Assembly: GCA_026120185.1 (NCBI GenBank)
Contig: JANUWF010001660.1
Location: 107,001-171,000 of the forward strand
Reading direction: 5' to 3'
Length of the DNA stretch: 64,000 bases
Source of the DNA: Voacanga thouarsii
Taxonomy: Eukaryota; Streptophyta; Magnoliopsida; Gentianales; Apocynaceae
In this document: positions 47,891 to 59,684 of the stretch, piece after piece
How positions within the stretch are numbered: the stretch's first letter is position 1
Layout: each line of letters starts with the position of its first letter
Made by a program: the position numbers and the translations under genes
The notes under the pieces: generated by a model
What the model saw: only the letters and a program-made list of their open reading frames with translations
What the model was told of the DNA's origin: nothing
Databases searched by the model: none

Positions 47891-48257
47891 TTGTGGAGCC
47901 CATCTTGTCCGATGAATGTTCCTATACATAAGATAGAAGAGTGATTTTTGGTATCCATACTTTCTTAGGTCCACGGGAGTTAGTAATAGTTCATTTAACC
48001 TTCCAAACTATTTTTATACCAGATTCCACTTGCTTCCTAACATGACACTTAGATGCTTTGTGTCTAAATTTTCCATACTATGTGCAACAATTATTTGTCA
48101 TATATGATGAAGCAGCTTTTACAAAGTAGGATCTATAATTTCTAGCTTCGATTTCATGCCTATAACCTAGACCATTTCAGTTCCTAGCAACGTGTTGTGC
48201 ACCAAGTAATTTTTTCAAATTATTTTTTCTATTTGTGAACTTTTCAATGCATGTGGT
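47891..48257 (-). pseudogene. Copia C gag C-terminal part
   Basis: Coding remnants on the minus strand: a CCHC-type knuckle region with HKASKCHVRKQ (about 48060-48030), then TNSRGPKKVWIPK (about 47985-47945). That tail after the knuckle is typical of Sirevirus-like copia gag-pol. Cut at 48257 by the LTR of copia A; GTGGT at 48253-48257 would be the target duplication, the other side being outside the window. Confidence 0.7.
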
Positions 48258-48397
48258 TGAAGCTATAAAAACATAACGAAAGCTATGCAAATCGCCAAAT
48301 AGTGGCAAAAAACAAAACACAGAACACAACAAAAGAAAGGAAAAATCAATACCTCTGTGCTTTGTTATTCTCTTTGGCCATGAAAAAGGTGGTTGGA
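48258..48397 (-). mobile_element. Copia A 3' LTR, distal end
   Basis: Left end TGAAGCTATAAAAACATAAC, the same as the left end of the 5' LTR at 62347. It continues in register with 62347-62480 up to GGTTGGA, then is interrupted by gypsy-2 and resumes at 53102. Confidence 0.9.
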
Positions 48398-48734
48398 TGA
48401 TATGAGCAAGGCATGACCAGCTCCACCAAAAGCTATAATTGTCAATGGGGGGACATTCCCTACTCATATACACCCGTAGTTGTAGGACCAAACCCGAACC
48501 GCCACAAAGGCTACCCAACATGCCCTCCCTTTCACGAGAAGGTTCGACCTTGAACCTTAGGTAATGTTAGCAGAAGTTCCACCAAGGAGTCGAATCTGTG
48601 ACCTAGCTCTGATGTTCAGGAGCCGCTGTAGTGGTACGGGTCCGATCCTACAACTACGGGTGTATAGAGAGGGGTATGTGCCCCCACTGACAGCTATAGC
48701 TTTTGTTGGAGCTAGTGATGCCTTGCTCATATCA
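48398..48734 (+). repeat. Fold-back structure at the 5' end of gypsy-2
   Basis: The 337-bp stretch begins TGATATGAGCAAGGC and ends GCCTTGCTCATATCA, a perfect 15-bp inverted repeat. Similarity between arms extends to about 105 bases (48398-48502 against 48630-48734), with about 130 bases between. The primer site follows the right arm by two bases. This is not the sequence of the 3' LTR (51971-53096). The overlapping frames at 48177-48521 (minus) and 48564-48791 (plus) are products of the repeat. Confidence 0.85.
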
Positions 48735-48736
48735 TT

Positions 48737-48748
48737 TGGTATCAGAGC
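48737..48748 (+). promoter_or_regulatory. gypsy-2 primer-binding site
   Basis: TGGTATCAGAGC, the initiator-Met tRNA complement, two bases after CATATCA. Confidence 0.88.
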
Positions 48749-49818
48749 TTGCATTGTATTGATTCTAATCAACCAACTTTCTTTAGGCTAAGGTACAATC
48801 TTCTTCAAGATGTGTTGAACATTTTCAATTTCTGTCACTTTTTCTCTTGCCATTTTGGAATGCTTGAAACTCAAGATTTTGCCATGAACTTGATGCTAAA
48901 TTGATCCTATATTTTAGGATAATGTTTGAAGAATATTTTCGCATGGAAAATTATTGATTTGAAGCTCATATTGCTGCAAAAATTCTTATTCCCATAACTA
49001 TATTTCTTATAATTTTGGGGGGTTGAAAACTTGAATTTGTGCTATGAAAATGTTGTTAATTTGACCCTATATGGTATATTGATGTTTGAGGAGCCATTTG
49101 GTGTAAAAATTTGTTGATTTAGGGCCAAAACCAAGCTGAAATTTGCTATACTAAATTGAGCTACGGGAATGTATACAATGCGTTTGATATATTGTCCCAA
49201 TGAATTGTGATTGCTTATACTTAACTACCAAAGCTTCCATCCAAGAAGTATGATGACTAATTTGACTACTAGAGTGTATTTGTGAAGTTAATTGGTGTTC
49301 TTGTTGATGTTAGAAGGTTTGTTCACATTGCATTTGTCTCAAGTTTGGAAAACATTTGCACATCTTGAACTTCTACTACTATTTCTTGAATTTTCTTGTG
49401 TCATCATTTCCTTAAGTGGTTGTTAATTGCTAAATTGTATTCTTGATGCTGTGATAGCATCACCTAGTTTAAAAACTCTTGAAAACCCATGCATTTTTCT
49501 TGTTGCACACCAAGTGTTTAATAAATTACCTTTAAGATACCTTTCTTTCTCATCCCATGAAATTTAGTTGACTCGACTAGTAGAACAAAGTCCTTTGAAG
49601 TGGAAAAGCATTGGGAAGAACTTGAGTGTGGGATTAAAAGTTTAAAAAAGGTAAGAAGGTGATCATTGTGATAAAAGCCAAGAAGAGTGCAAATACGAAT
49701 GAAGAGTGACCACAAAAAAAAAAATTTGAGTATAAACACGCGAGGGAGTGAAATGAGGAATTTTTCTTGTGTTTTCTACTTCAATTTTGTGGGTACTTCT
49801 CGTGAAAGAAAATTCACA
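48749..49818 (+). other. gypsy-2 leader
   Basis: About 1.07 kb of AT-rich DNA between primer site and gag. Short frames in 49518-49959 on the minus strand have no domain. Nothing else recognised. Confidence 0.55.
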
Positions 49819-50850
49819 ATGACTAGTTTGAGTGAAAGTGAATGGTATAACAATTACGAAGAATCTTGCTCTGGTGAGAATAGTTATGGGGAATATAATA
49901 TACATGAGTAAGAATATAAAGAGGATGACTATGAGAGTATGGGATATTTGGATGAACATGATAAGGAGCCAAGTACAAGTGGAAGTGAGTATGATAGCTA
50001 TGAAGGAGACCTAGAGGAAAGTGATCAAGAATGTGCGAACTTGAGTCCTATAGAAGATTGGAGTAGGGGGAGTAAAAACAATAGAGAATCTTACTCAAGT
50101 AGGGAAGGATATGGGAGTTTTGAGGAACAAAATTGGGATTATGAAGAAGAACATGGGAGTGAGGAATATTAGAATGAGGAAGTTTATGAGGGAGAAGGGC
50201 AAAAAACAACCAAGCATAGGGTACAAAAGAACTTGAGGGGGCGTGAATGCAGAATGTGTGGGAGTTTTGAGCATACTTCCTATGATTGTCTAAAAAGAGT
50301 TAAACAAATGAGTGGTGGAGGATTAACTTGTAAGACTTGTTATAGTACAAGGCACACAAAGGTTGATTGTCTAAATAAATTGGTATATGAAAGATTTTAT
50401 GGGGTGAACAATTGTGAATGAGAGAGATAAATTGAGAAGCAAAAAGCGAGATCTGAAACTAAAGTGGCCAAGAAAAATATTGTAGATGTTGAGGAGCCAA
50501 GAAGGCCAAGAAGTGAATAAAAAGTTGAGAAGGTTGAGCAAGATGAATTACATGGCTTTGAGAAGGAGAAGAAGCTAGAAAGGGAAGCTAAAGGCCAAGA
50601 AATGATCAATCAAAATGATGAAATAGTGCAAGAAGAAGTTGAGAAAAATATTGATGAGCTTGATGAGGAGCTTAGTAATGATGAAGAAAAAGACATAGAA
50701 CCATTGAATTCAACAAATGGGGAGACTAAGGAATTTTACAACATTCTATTCTTTCTAGAGGATTAGTCAAACCCATTGGGAGTGTTAGAGGAGAATGACC
50801 AAGATAGAGTTGAGCAAATGGAGTGGAATTTGTTAAAGAACAAATGTATT
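49819..50850 (+). pseudogene. gypsy-2 gag-like protein with two zinc knuckles
   Basis: Frame from ATG at 49819 (MTSLSESEWYNNYEES), very rich in S, E, G, Y and D, with stops at 49909 and 50170. Two CCHC knuckles lie at about 50251-50292 (CRMCGSFEHTSYDC) and 50329-50370 (CKTCYSTRHTKVDC), both with all ligands. A highly charged E/K-rich tail follows to about 50850. I see no classical capsid domain. It is probably the nucleocapsid-containing gag of a plant gypsy group; the zinc knuckles are clear, the rest inferred from position. Confidence 0.72.
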
Positions 50851-51631
50851 CAAGGAATGAGGTAAAAAAGAAGTAAATGTGTGCTATAGATAAAGGTTCC
50901 CAAAGTGCTTCAAGTACTCATAAAGTGGGAGAAAACTTACATCCACAAGAAGAGAAAAGAGGAGTTGGCTAGAGGTGGTGCAAAAGCAAATGAAAATAAG
51001 TGAAACTATTAAGAATGAAGCATCAAGTTCAACTTCACAAAATGACATCAAATCTACTAGAAGAGAGAGAGTGGATGGAAGAGATGGGGATATACTTGAG
51101 AAACCATATGCTTTAATTGGTGTTATGTGGGAAAATATTAAAGCTTGTGTGGTTGAAAGAAAAGAGGATCTATAAAGAGAAAATATTTTCTATTCAAGGT
51201 GTCAAATCAGAGAAAAACCATGTAGCTTGATTACTGATGGAAGAAGTTGTAAAAAAGTGATTAGTGCTATATTGATGGAGGAATTAGGAATGGAGGCCTT
51301 GAAATATCCTAAACCTTATAAGCTTCAATGGTTGAACAATTGTGGTAAAGTGAAGGTGAACAAACAAGTTAAGGTTACAATTGTCATTGGGGGATACAAA
51401 GATGAGGTGATGTGTGATGTGTTTCCTATGCATGTTAGGCATATATTGTTGGGAAGGCCTTGGCTATATGATAGGGAGGTAGTTTACCATGGAAAGAAAA
51501 ACACTTACTTTTTGCACAATGATGGAAGGAAATTCATACTCTGCCCTATGTCCCCAAGTGAGATTATAAAAAGAGAAGAGAACAAAAAGAGAGGGAAAAG
51601 TGAGAGAGGGAAAAACAAGAGCAAGAGATGA
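50851..51631 (+). pseudogene. gypsy-2 aspartic protease
   Basis: The frame 51227-51631 has ITDGRSCKKVISAILMEELG, where the retropepsin DGGS loop reads DGRS. It continues with YPKPYKLQWLNNCGKVKVNKQV and HILLGRPWLYDREVVYHGKKN, the conserved ILLGRPW block of plant gypsy proteases. It ends in KREENKKRG... and a stop; RT, RNase H and nearly all of integrase that should follow are missing. Frames at 50975-51175 belong to the linker before it. Confidence 0.85.
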
Positions 51632-51970
51632 GAGAAAATGAGAGAAGAACAAGAGAAGAAAAAGAAATATTAGAGCTCTAAACGCAAGCAAAAACAAGGG
51701 AGGAAATAGAACACAAGAGGGAGTAAGGAGGTAAAACAAGAGTGCCAACTTAGGTTTGGAGAGGTGAAAACAACAAGAGGGAGGAAAAAAAGTGAAGTAA
51801 GGTGAGAGTGAAAATTTGGGTTAGGAAGAGAGGAAACAAGGTAGGAGTTGTAGAGCAAAAGCCTGAAATTTTACTTCTACACAAACTCTTGTTTGAATTC
51901 TTATGCAGGGAAATTCATACAAGCAACAAGGCACATCGATTCAAGGACGAATCATCTCAAAGAAGGGGAA
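51632..51970 (+). pseudogene. gypsy-2 Pol tail remnant and polypurine tract
   Basis: After a purine-rich stretch, about 51933-51970 encodes DSRTNHLKEGENDKN, the same Pol tail as gypsy-1 (DSRTNPYQEGGNDRNQS at about 3588-3638). It runs into the purine tract GAAGGGGAAAA before the LTR. So the internal part of pol was deleted while both ends were kept. Confidence 0.75.
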
Positions 51971-53096
51971 AATGATAAGAATCTATCCACGCAACAAGGC
52001 ACATCTAAAAAAGGGGGATGAAAAGTCAACACTTGCTTCAAATCTTCATGGAAACATTCAACATTCAAGAAGTTTCGGGAGGATTTTCAAGCCATCCAAG
52101 TATACAAGCCAAGAGCCAAAAAAGATTGTTAAGAGATGGTTAGTAAAGGGAGCTGTATATGGGACACAAAAGAACAATAATTCTTGTAGATAATCAAGCC
52201 AACATTGAAACAAGGATTGATATCTAAAGGAGTAACAAGAAAAGCTCAAAACGACCAACATTTCATTTGGAAGATTAAGGGAACACATGGAAACGGGATG
52301 GAGGTCGAATGAGTAGGGATTAGAGTGAAACAAAACAATTGAGCTTGCCCAGGGTGGACTCGGTGCTAGCCCAGAGAGATAAACTTGGCTCCGGTCAAGA
52401 GTGACGGACCCAACACCGGCCTGGATCTGGCTTGATTCTGTCCCTCAGACAGAATCGAGCCAACGCCAGCCCTATTCGGGCCAGTTCTGAATTTTTTCGA
52501 ATTTTCTGGTTTTTATCTTTTTTAGTTGTACTTTTGTTTTCACGACTTTTATTATTTTTTAACCTATTTTAAGGCATGTAATGAGGCCTCAAAACATATA
52601 TTAAGGCCATTTAATATTTATATTTAGTTGGTTAAGTAGTTTAGGTCAAGGCCACTATAAATATGTTCTTATAGCTTTGTAAAAACAACATTAGCATTTT
52701 TGGAAGGAGAATATAGATTTTCTCCCAAGAGAGAGAGTTCTTGAGGGTGATCCTTATGGGTGATTCCATTAAACATCAAGACTAAATCAAAGGACTTAGT
52801 CTCACCTTTGATCTTGTCTCTAAATTTTAAGGGGTAATATAAACTTCTTCTCCATTCTATGTGCCAGGTTGTCTAGTATATTTGATAGGATTGAGTTAGG
52901 TGCCTTCAAATTCCTATCCTTGGTGTTCTAATCTCTAGTTAGATTAGGGTGTTAAGGTATCTTTGAAGTAAGATAGATTCATATTATCACAAGAGTATAA
53001 ATTTCATTGCATTTTGGGATTCTTGTGTGTGAGTTTGTTAGAGTTCTTGTTCATAAGATTAATCCACATAATTGGTGCTTCCTAAGATCATATCAT
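51971..53096 (+). mobile_element. gypsy-2 3' LTR (1126 bp)
   Basis: Begins TGATAAGAATC after the purine tract and ends GATCATATCA. TTGGA at 48393-48397 and 53097-53101 flanks the whole gypsy-2. The interrupted copia A LTR reads continuously across (compare 62460-62500), confirming the right boundary. TATA box TATAAATA at 52656-52663; GC-rich U3 block at 52355-52490. Confidence 0.88.
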
Positions 53097-53101
53097 TGGA
53101 C

Positions 53102-54870
53102 CATAGGAATAGCTTCTCTGCCTAATGATGTTTCCGGGATTGTTCTTCACCTCACTTGCATGAATGCCAAAGCTTTTGAGAGCTTAGAATATTCCACCAC
53201 CTAAACACTTGTTGGTGAAACAATTTAGTCAAGGAAATTCACTGTCCCAAACACTTCTTGATTTCTTGTTATTAATTAACAAGACCATGAAGAGGAAGGA
53301 AAAGAAGAATGAAAGAAAAGAAGAAGAAAACAAAAGGCTTCGTTTTTTTTTTTTTTTTTCTATGTGTTCTCTGTGAAGAGAATGAAACACGGCTTTTCTA
53401 TATCCTGATAACTTATCACCGGGGTTTTGATATTTCAAAACACCCAAAAGCTACCAACAAAAGAGGTTTGCCTTAGCTTAAACTCTTCTGTTCTGTGAAT
53501 AAAAAAAATCCTTTTGGTCCAGGCTATTAGGCCATTAACTATTTTATTATTTTCCCTGGACCGAATAAGTCCAAAATAATAAATATTAATTATTTATTTT
53601 TGGACTTATAAAATTAATCCAATAAATAATTAATGAATCCAAATAAATCAAAATAATTATTTAAGCCTTTTTAATCTAGTTTAGACTTAGGTTAATTTTT
53701 CTAATTATTCAATCTGGACTTGAGTCCTGAATAATTAATTAACCAATTAAACTAAATAATATATTTAATTTAATTTATCTCATTCTCTTATTTTATTCCA
53801 TTGCAAAAAATAAATTAGACTTTCTGAATAAAATAAAATCCTTTTAATCGAGACCATTTCCTCAACATAAAATTAATTAGGACTTACAGGCTATTCCGAG
53901 GACCAAAAAGACAAATCACCTTGCTAGTAAAATGACCAAGTTACCCATGCTATATAAATAGCTATATTTTTCATCTTAAATATTTTCTAATATACCATAA
54001 GGAAATATTGACCCCAAGGACAATGCTGAGTTAACTATGTCTTCGACCTACAAGTAAAATAACTAAAATACCTCTCTACACACCATCATGCATTTAGAGA
54101 GAAAAAAATGTACTAACACCTCTCTAAAAGACATCTATTATCATTAGGCTTCTAGTCTAATAATCTACGTCTTTTTAGAATATTTTCAATTTCCAACGGA
54201 GTTACCCTAAAGCAAATATCCAAGTCATGTTTCCCAACGCCTTGGATAATTAGATCATTCGAACAACCACAAGGGGTGATATAATGTAGAAACTATCTTG
54301 TACAAGTCTATCTTAACTAAATAGTTACATATACCCAATATACAAGTATATTAGTCACACTGAAGAACCTCAACTATAGTATATCAAAGCACACGATTCC
54401 AGTTTCGTCAGACCACCAACTTATACTCAAGTCATAGAGTACAAGTCCACGTTGTAGCAATAGTAGTTTAGGTTTCTATCACATAGTACTTTTAAAATTA
54501 CTACTACAAGTCCAGTTCTACGTACTCGAAATACGCTTGTGTTATGAAATGAGAAGACTACTCATTGGTTAAAGTTAAGTCATTCTCTATTTAAAATTCA
54601 TAACACAATAACCTTACCATAATGAGATTCATATTCTTATCATTTGGTTAAGAACAATAGTTTATGTGTTAAGTAACCCATGATCCAAACCTTACTGTGA
54701 AAGACCTATATCTACATGAATCATTTACTTAAATAAAATGATTCCTTTCTAATGAAAATTGTGCACAAATATAAGGAAGATTTCACAAATAATTTTTGAG
54801 AAAAAAAATACTTGTATTAATACAAGTCAAAATTACATCAGAAACCTAGTCTAAGAGGGCATACACCCCA
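53102..54870 (-). mobile_element. Copia A 3' LTR, main part
   Basis: Matches the 5' LTR (62490-64000) throughout, e.g. ATGAATGCCAAAGCTTTTGAGAGC, GAATGAAACACGGCTTTTCTATATCC and ATATTGACCCCAAGGACAATGCTG. The right end is CACCCCA at 54870; on the minus strand the LTR starts TGGGGTGTATGCCC after the tract AAGTGGGAGATTAT (54871-54884). Full LTR length without gypsy-2 is about 1.9 kb. Confidence 0.92.
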
Positions 54871-54885
54871 ATAATCTCCCACTTG

Positions 54886-56633
54886 CTTTCTAAGACTAAG
54901 TGAGTCCATAAGTGCACATCCTTATGGCGTCTAAGTATCTTCTAAAGACTCTCTCAACCAAAGGCTTGGTGAAAGGATCTACTAGATTGTTCTCCAAGGC
55001 AATCTGTTCCACCACGACTTTTCGTCTCTAGATGAAATCTCGAGTCAGGTGGTACTTCCTCTCAATGTACTTTCTCTTTTTGTGGTTCCTAGGTTCTTTG
55101 GATTGTAAGACTGCGTCAGTGTTATCGCAATACATTACAACCGACTTGTCCATTTGTGTCATGACTCTAAGTTCTAAAAAGAACTTTCGAAGCCAAGCTA
55201 CTTCCTTGGATGCCTCCAAAGCTGTCTGAAATGGTTGAGTCATGAATAAAAGATTGTTTGATACTCCTTCATAAAATAGCTCCTACGGACAAGGTGAAAA
55301 CATATATACTAGTGAATTTTCTCTCATCCCTATCTGCCTGGAAATCAGAATCCATATATTCTACAAGAACCAAGTCATCAGCACTATAAACCAGCATATA
55401 ATCCCATGTACTCTTAAGATATTTGAGAATATGCTTAACAGCCTACCAATGAACCTCCCCAGAGTGTGACTAATATTTGCTAACTAAGCCTACAGTAAAG
55501 CAGATATTTGGCCTCGTACATAGCATGACGTACATAAGATTTCTCACAGCTAAAGCATAGGAAATCCTACTCATTTTATCTTTTTCTTATTGAGACTTTA
55601 GATAGTCTGTCGAGAAAAAAAACAACCCATGTCTGCAAGGGATGAACGCTCCCTTGCATGAGTCCATGTTGAACTTGGCCAGTATCTTGTTAATGTATGT
55701 ATCTTGGGATAATTCTAATATTCTCTACTTCCTATGTCTAAGACACTTTATCCCTAGAATGTATCTAGCTTCATCCAAGTCCTTCATATTAAATTAACTA
55801 AATAGCTAAACCTTGGCAAATGACGGTGTCCTTACATCATTTTCAATAAGTAGAATGTCATCCATATATAACACAAGAAAAACTACGTTTATGCTTTCCA
55901 GTTTCCTATACATACAGGGTTCATCCTTATTTTGAATGAAACCGTAAAATTTTACAGTCTCATCGAAACGAATATTCTATGCTCTAGACTCCTGTTTAAG
56001 TCCATAAATGGATTTCTTAATCTTACAAACCATATGCTCTTGGCATTTAACAATAAAATCTTCTAGTTAGGACATATAAATGTCTTCACTAAGATGGCCA
56101 TTTAAGAATGCTATATTGACATCCATTTATCATATCTCGTAGTCATAATGACATGCGATGGCAAGAAGGATACGAATGGATTTAAATATGGCTACCGGGG
56201 AAAAGATTTCCTCATAATCGATACCTTCTTTTTTAGTATACTCTTTCGCCACAAGTCTAGCTTTGAAAGTTTCCACCTTCCCATCCGATCCCCTCTTTCT
56301 CTTATACACCCTCCAATAGGTTTTATCCCTTTAGGTGAAGCTATAAGATCCCAAACCTGATTGAAATTCATAAACTCAATCTCAAATTTCATTGCTTCAT
56401 GCCATAGGTTTGCAATAGCATCAACAATAGCCTCCTCATATATAATGGAATCTTGTTCCTAATAGTCAAAGACTAGGTCAAAGGCTTCTCGGTCCATCTT
56501 TCTGAAGCCCTAGATATCCTTCTACTACAATGAAGCTCCATTTATACAGGTTCCTGAGGTTGTACCTCTTCTTATTTTATAATCGGGTTAAAAGAAGTTG
56601 TTTCAGAAGATAACTTCTCCTCGAGTTCCAACC
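54886..56633 (-). pseudogene. Copia A reverse transcriptase and RNase H
   Basis: RT active site YMDDILL at about 55850-55875 (minus). RNase H at 55260-54900 includes EASKEVAWLRKFFLEL, MYCDNTDAVLQSKEPRNHKKRKYIERKYHLTRDFI and a VEKFTLADNIVDPFTKPL-type end. The N-terminal RT segment continues to 56633, where a family B solo LTR interrupts it in the variable linker region. Stops are scattered but all main motifs are present. Confidence 0.88.
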
Positions 56634-58330
56634 TGTTAGTGTTGTGCTCTAGAGGCAATCACTTGTACCATACATATTGCATATTAAATTAATAAGAGGC
56701 ATTCTTTATCTTTCAGTTTGATTGTTATATCTAAATATGTGTACAAACCATTAGATAAAGTCCCTAGTACAACATAGTGTTAAGGAAATCATGATAGAGA
56801 TCATGATGTGAGATTCCTACTACACTATGCAGTGTTTGTACTTAAATAATCTCCAGTCATAGTATTAATAAGATGGGACATTATTAATACGCCAAGACTG
56901 GCACATATTATATCTCTTGATTGGATCAAGCGGTGGTTCTCATATCCGTGGGTATTGGGATACTCAGGATTAACGTGTGGATGCTTGTTTTGAAACAAGT
57001 TCATTAGATGACCTAGCTACGAGATAATCACTTGGATAACTATTTAGTGCCAGTGATAGAATCTCAATATAGCAAGTGTGCAAGTATCCTTAGACTTGAG
57101 ATCTCCAAGGTACTTTGTTTATCGAGCGTTGTACTTTGATTTTAATCTTTGGAGTCTTATCTGGGACCGCCTATGGGATGGATATTGGGTACAACGTAAA
57201 GTAAACGAAAGTAGTTGAGAGGGTCAATAAAGGATTCACCACTCCTAATAGTAGGAGAGTATATCTTAAGGCCACTTGTAGAAATCATTACTCATGAAGT
57301 CCTTGGCCAAGGCGACTATATGATGGAAATGGTTCCAATTGATACACATATCGAGTAATAGATTTCTTGAACAAGTACTAAAATATTCGTGCCAGAATTA
57401 ATAATATTCTGGAGGGAGTTGGCACTAATTCCATACTTTAGACCGAATGAGATATTGTATGTTGAAAGGAGTTTATTGCACTGATAATTTGCTATTGAAA
57501 GGTTCATGTCAAGCCACTTGACTTTCTGGACTTTTGGGTGGTCAAGAGCCATTGCTAGATGTCGCTCTTGATATGCTAAATATGAATTTATTAATTAGAG
57601 AATTAATAAATTTAATCTTTTATTTTATTAAAGATTATTAATTCTAATATTGTTAGAATTAATTCATATTATGCTACCAATAAGACAAGGAAACCTAATG
57701 GGTCACACACAATAAAGGTTTGAATGCTCAAATATATTATTTGATAATATTGTGGGGTTAATTAAAAGAAGGGAATATATTTATAGGTGAATTATAAGTT
57801 TGTTATAATTCATGGGACCTAATTGTAATTAAGTAAACTTCAAGGACCAATTTGTTGACAATTGGACGTTGAAGGACTAAGTTGCAATTTATGGTAATTA
57901 TAAATCTATAAATATAAGGAAACGGTTTCCTTAGGGTGAGAGACAGACTATTCACGCAATAACAGAGAAATGGTTTCTCTGCCTCTCTCTTGATCAAACC
58001 CTAGCCGTCTCTCTTTTTTGATCAAAACCCTAGCCTCCCGAATTCTACTAGCATAGAATTGTGAGATTGTGAGCATTCAACCTTGTGTGGATTATCATTA
58101 GAGGGAGTTCTTTCTTGGACTTCAGTTGAGGTGCAGTGAACGGTTTTGGATAATCTGGATCACGCCTACGTTCTTGTTTCTGAAATTGTTTTGAATTCCG
58201 GCTTCACGATGTAATAAACGCAATCTTCTCCTTTTTCTCGTTTCTATTGCAAACCCGTGATCCATGGATTGGATTTCTTGTTGTTTTCCGCTGCGCTTAA
58301 TCTAATTATGCATGATAGAAATCCTACAGA
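56634..58330 (+). mobile_element. Solo LTR of copia family B (1697 bp) inside copia A
   Basis: Starts TGTTAGTGTTGTGCTC and ends GAAATCCTACA. Flanks CAACC (56629-56633) and GAACC (58331-58335) agree at four of five bases. It aligns with the copia B LTRs along its length, plus a distinct stretch (57880-58240). No internal region remains. Confidence 0.92.
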
Positions 58331-59260
58331 ACCTAGTTGAACCTTTAGTAGATGTATTTTGATCATCCTCCAAGTATCTAGTATTAGTACTCACAAGTAC
58401 TTTTTGCTCCATGGGATGATAAAAGTAATCACCCTTTATACCTTTTGGATACCCAACAAAATAGCATAATTCCAACATTGGTTCTAACTTGTCTCTTTTG
58501 ATCAGTACATAAGTTGGACATTCCCATATATTGAGATGATTTAGACTTAGCTTATGCTCAATCCACATCTCATAGGGCATTCTAGGTACTAACTTGGAAA
58601 GCCCTAAGTTTAGAATATATGCCGTTGTTTCTAGGGCATATCCTCAAAAAGACACTAGAAAAGTAGTATGAGACATCATGCTTCGGACCATTTTCATCAA
58701 TGTCCTATTTCTTTTCTCAGCTACTATGTTCTGCTGGGGTGTTCCCGGTGCAGAGAGTTGGGATACTATCTCAATGTACCATGTAGTCCTTAAATTTACC
58801 AAGGAGGTATTCTTTACCACGATCCGATCGTAAGGTCTTGATTAGTTTACCTATTCGATGCTCCACTTCAGCCTTAAACTCTTTAAACTTGTCAAAAGAG
58901 TCAGACTTGGGTCTCATCAAGTAACCATACCTAGTACAATCATCTATGAAAGTGATGAAATACTCAAACCCCCCCGTTTACTGGTGTAGATAAAGCACCA
59001 CACACATCAGTGTGAACAAGACCCAGTGTCTCCTTGGCTCTATTCGCTTTTTGGGTAAAGGACCTTTGCTTCATTTTTCCCATAAGAAAAGATTCATACT
59101 GAGGCTAACTTTTCAATCTTAATGAGCCCAAAGGCCCATCATGGATTAACCTCTGAATCCTGGTTGAGTTAATGTTACCCAACCTTAAATGCTAAAGATA
59201 TGAGTCATTAACATTGGTCTTTCTCTTCTAATTTAAATATTCAAACTAAGTGTTATTTAA
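58331..59260 (-). pseudogene. Copia A integrase and GAG_pre-integrase
   Basis: GAG_pre-integrase HLRLGNINSTRIQRLIHDGPLGSL (about 59195-59125). Integrase from LGLVHTDVCGALSTPVNGG (about 59035-58980) to APGTPQQNIVAEKRNRTLMKMVRSMM (about 58760-58680), where the catalytic glutamate is kept. The C-terminal piece 58580-58302 holds MPYEMWIEHKLSLNHLNIWEC and ELCYFVGYPKG. Frameshifts separate the parts. Confidence 0.88.
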
Positions 59261-59640
59261 TTAATTGTTAATAGAATTAATGAAGAATAAATTTTCATAC
59301 ATATGCCCAATACATTTGACTTCTTCATTTCTACTGATAGTTATACCAGAATGGAAAGAAACAGAATATCTTTGATTTATTAATTTTGCAACTGAAACCA
59401 AATTCTGTCTAAAATTAGAAACAAATAAAACATCCTTCAACACAACTATTCTATTACAATCAAAAGTAAGTTTCAGTTCTCCTACTGCAAGGGCCCAAAT
59501 TTGTGCTCCATTTCCTATGTGTAGTCTATGTTCGCCCTTCTAGAGTTTTCTTATTTTTCTAAACCCCTGTAAGGAGTTCAGATATGATCAATGGCTCCTG
59601 AATCAACAATCCAAGTGAAAGTTGAACCAACCATTGATAT
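59261..59640 (-). pseudogene. Copia A protease
   Basis: Active site TWIVDSGAIDHI at about 59620-59585 (minus), followed by a stop. The later segment 59443-59261 encodes MLKDVLFVSNFRQNLVSVAKLINQRYSVSF, the usual LxxVLYVPxFRxNLISVxxL block of copia protease. Confidence 0.87.
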
Positions 59641-59684
59641 AAACTCTAGATAGAAAACATTACCTGTAGGGTTTTTCTTGGCCT

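Noticed and set aside
48177..48791. Pair of opposed frames with similar GPxLQLRVY peptides
   Set aside because: They are the two arms of the gypsy-2 fold-back and the flanking copia LTR, not genes.
49518..49959. Minus-strand frames of 73 and 98 codons
   Set aside because: Antisense to the gypsy-2 leader and gag start; hydrophobic low-complexity peptides typical of AT-rich shadows.
51464..51858. Minus-strand leucine/phenylalanine-rich frames that resemble membrane segments
   Set aside because: Antisense of purine-rich gypsy-2 protease tail; composition artefact.
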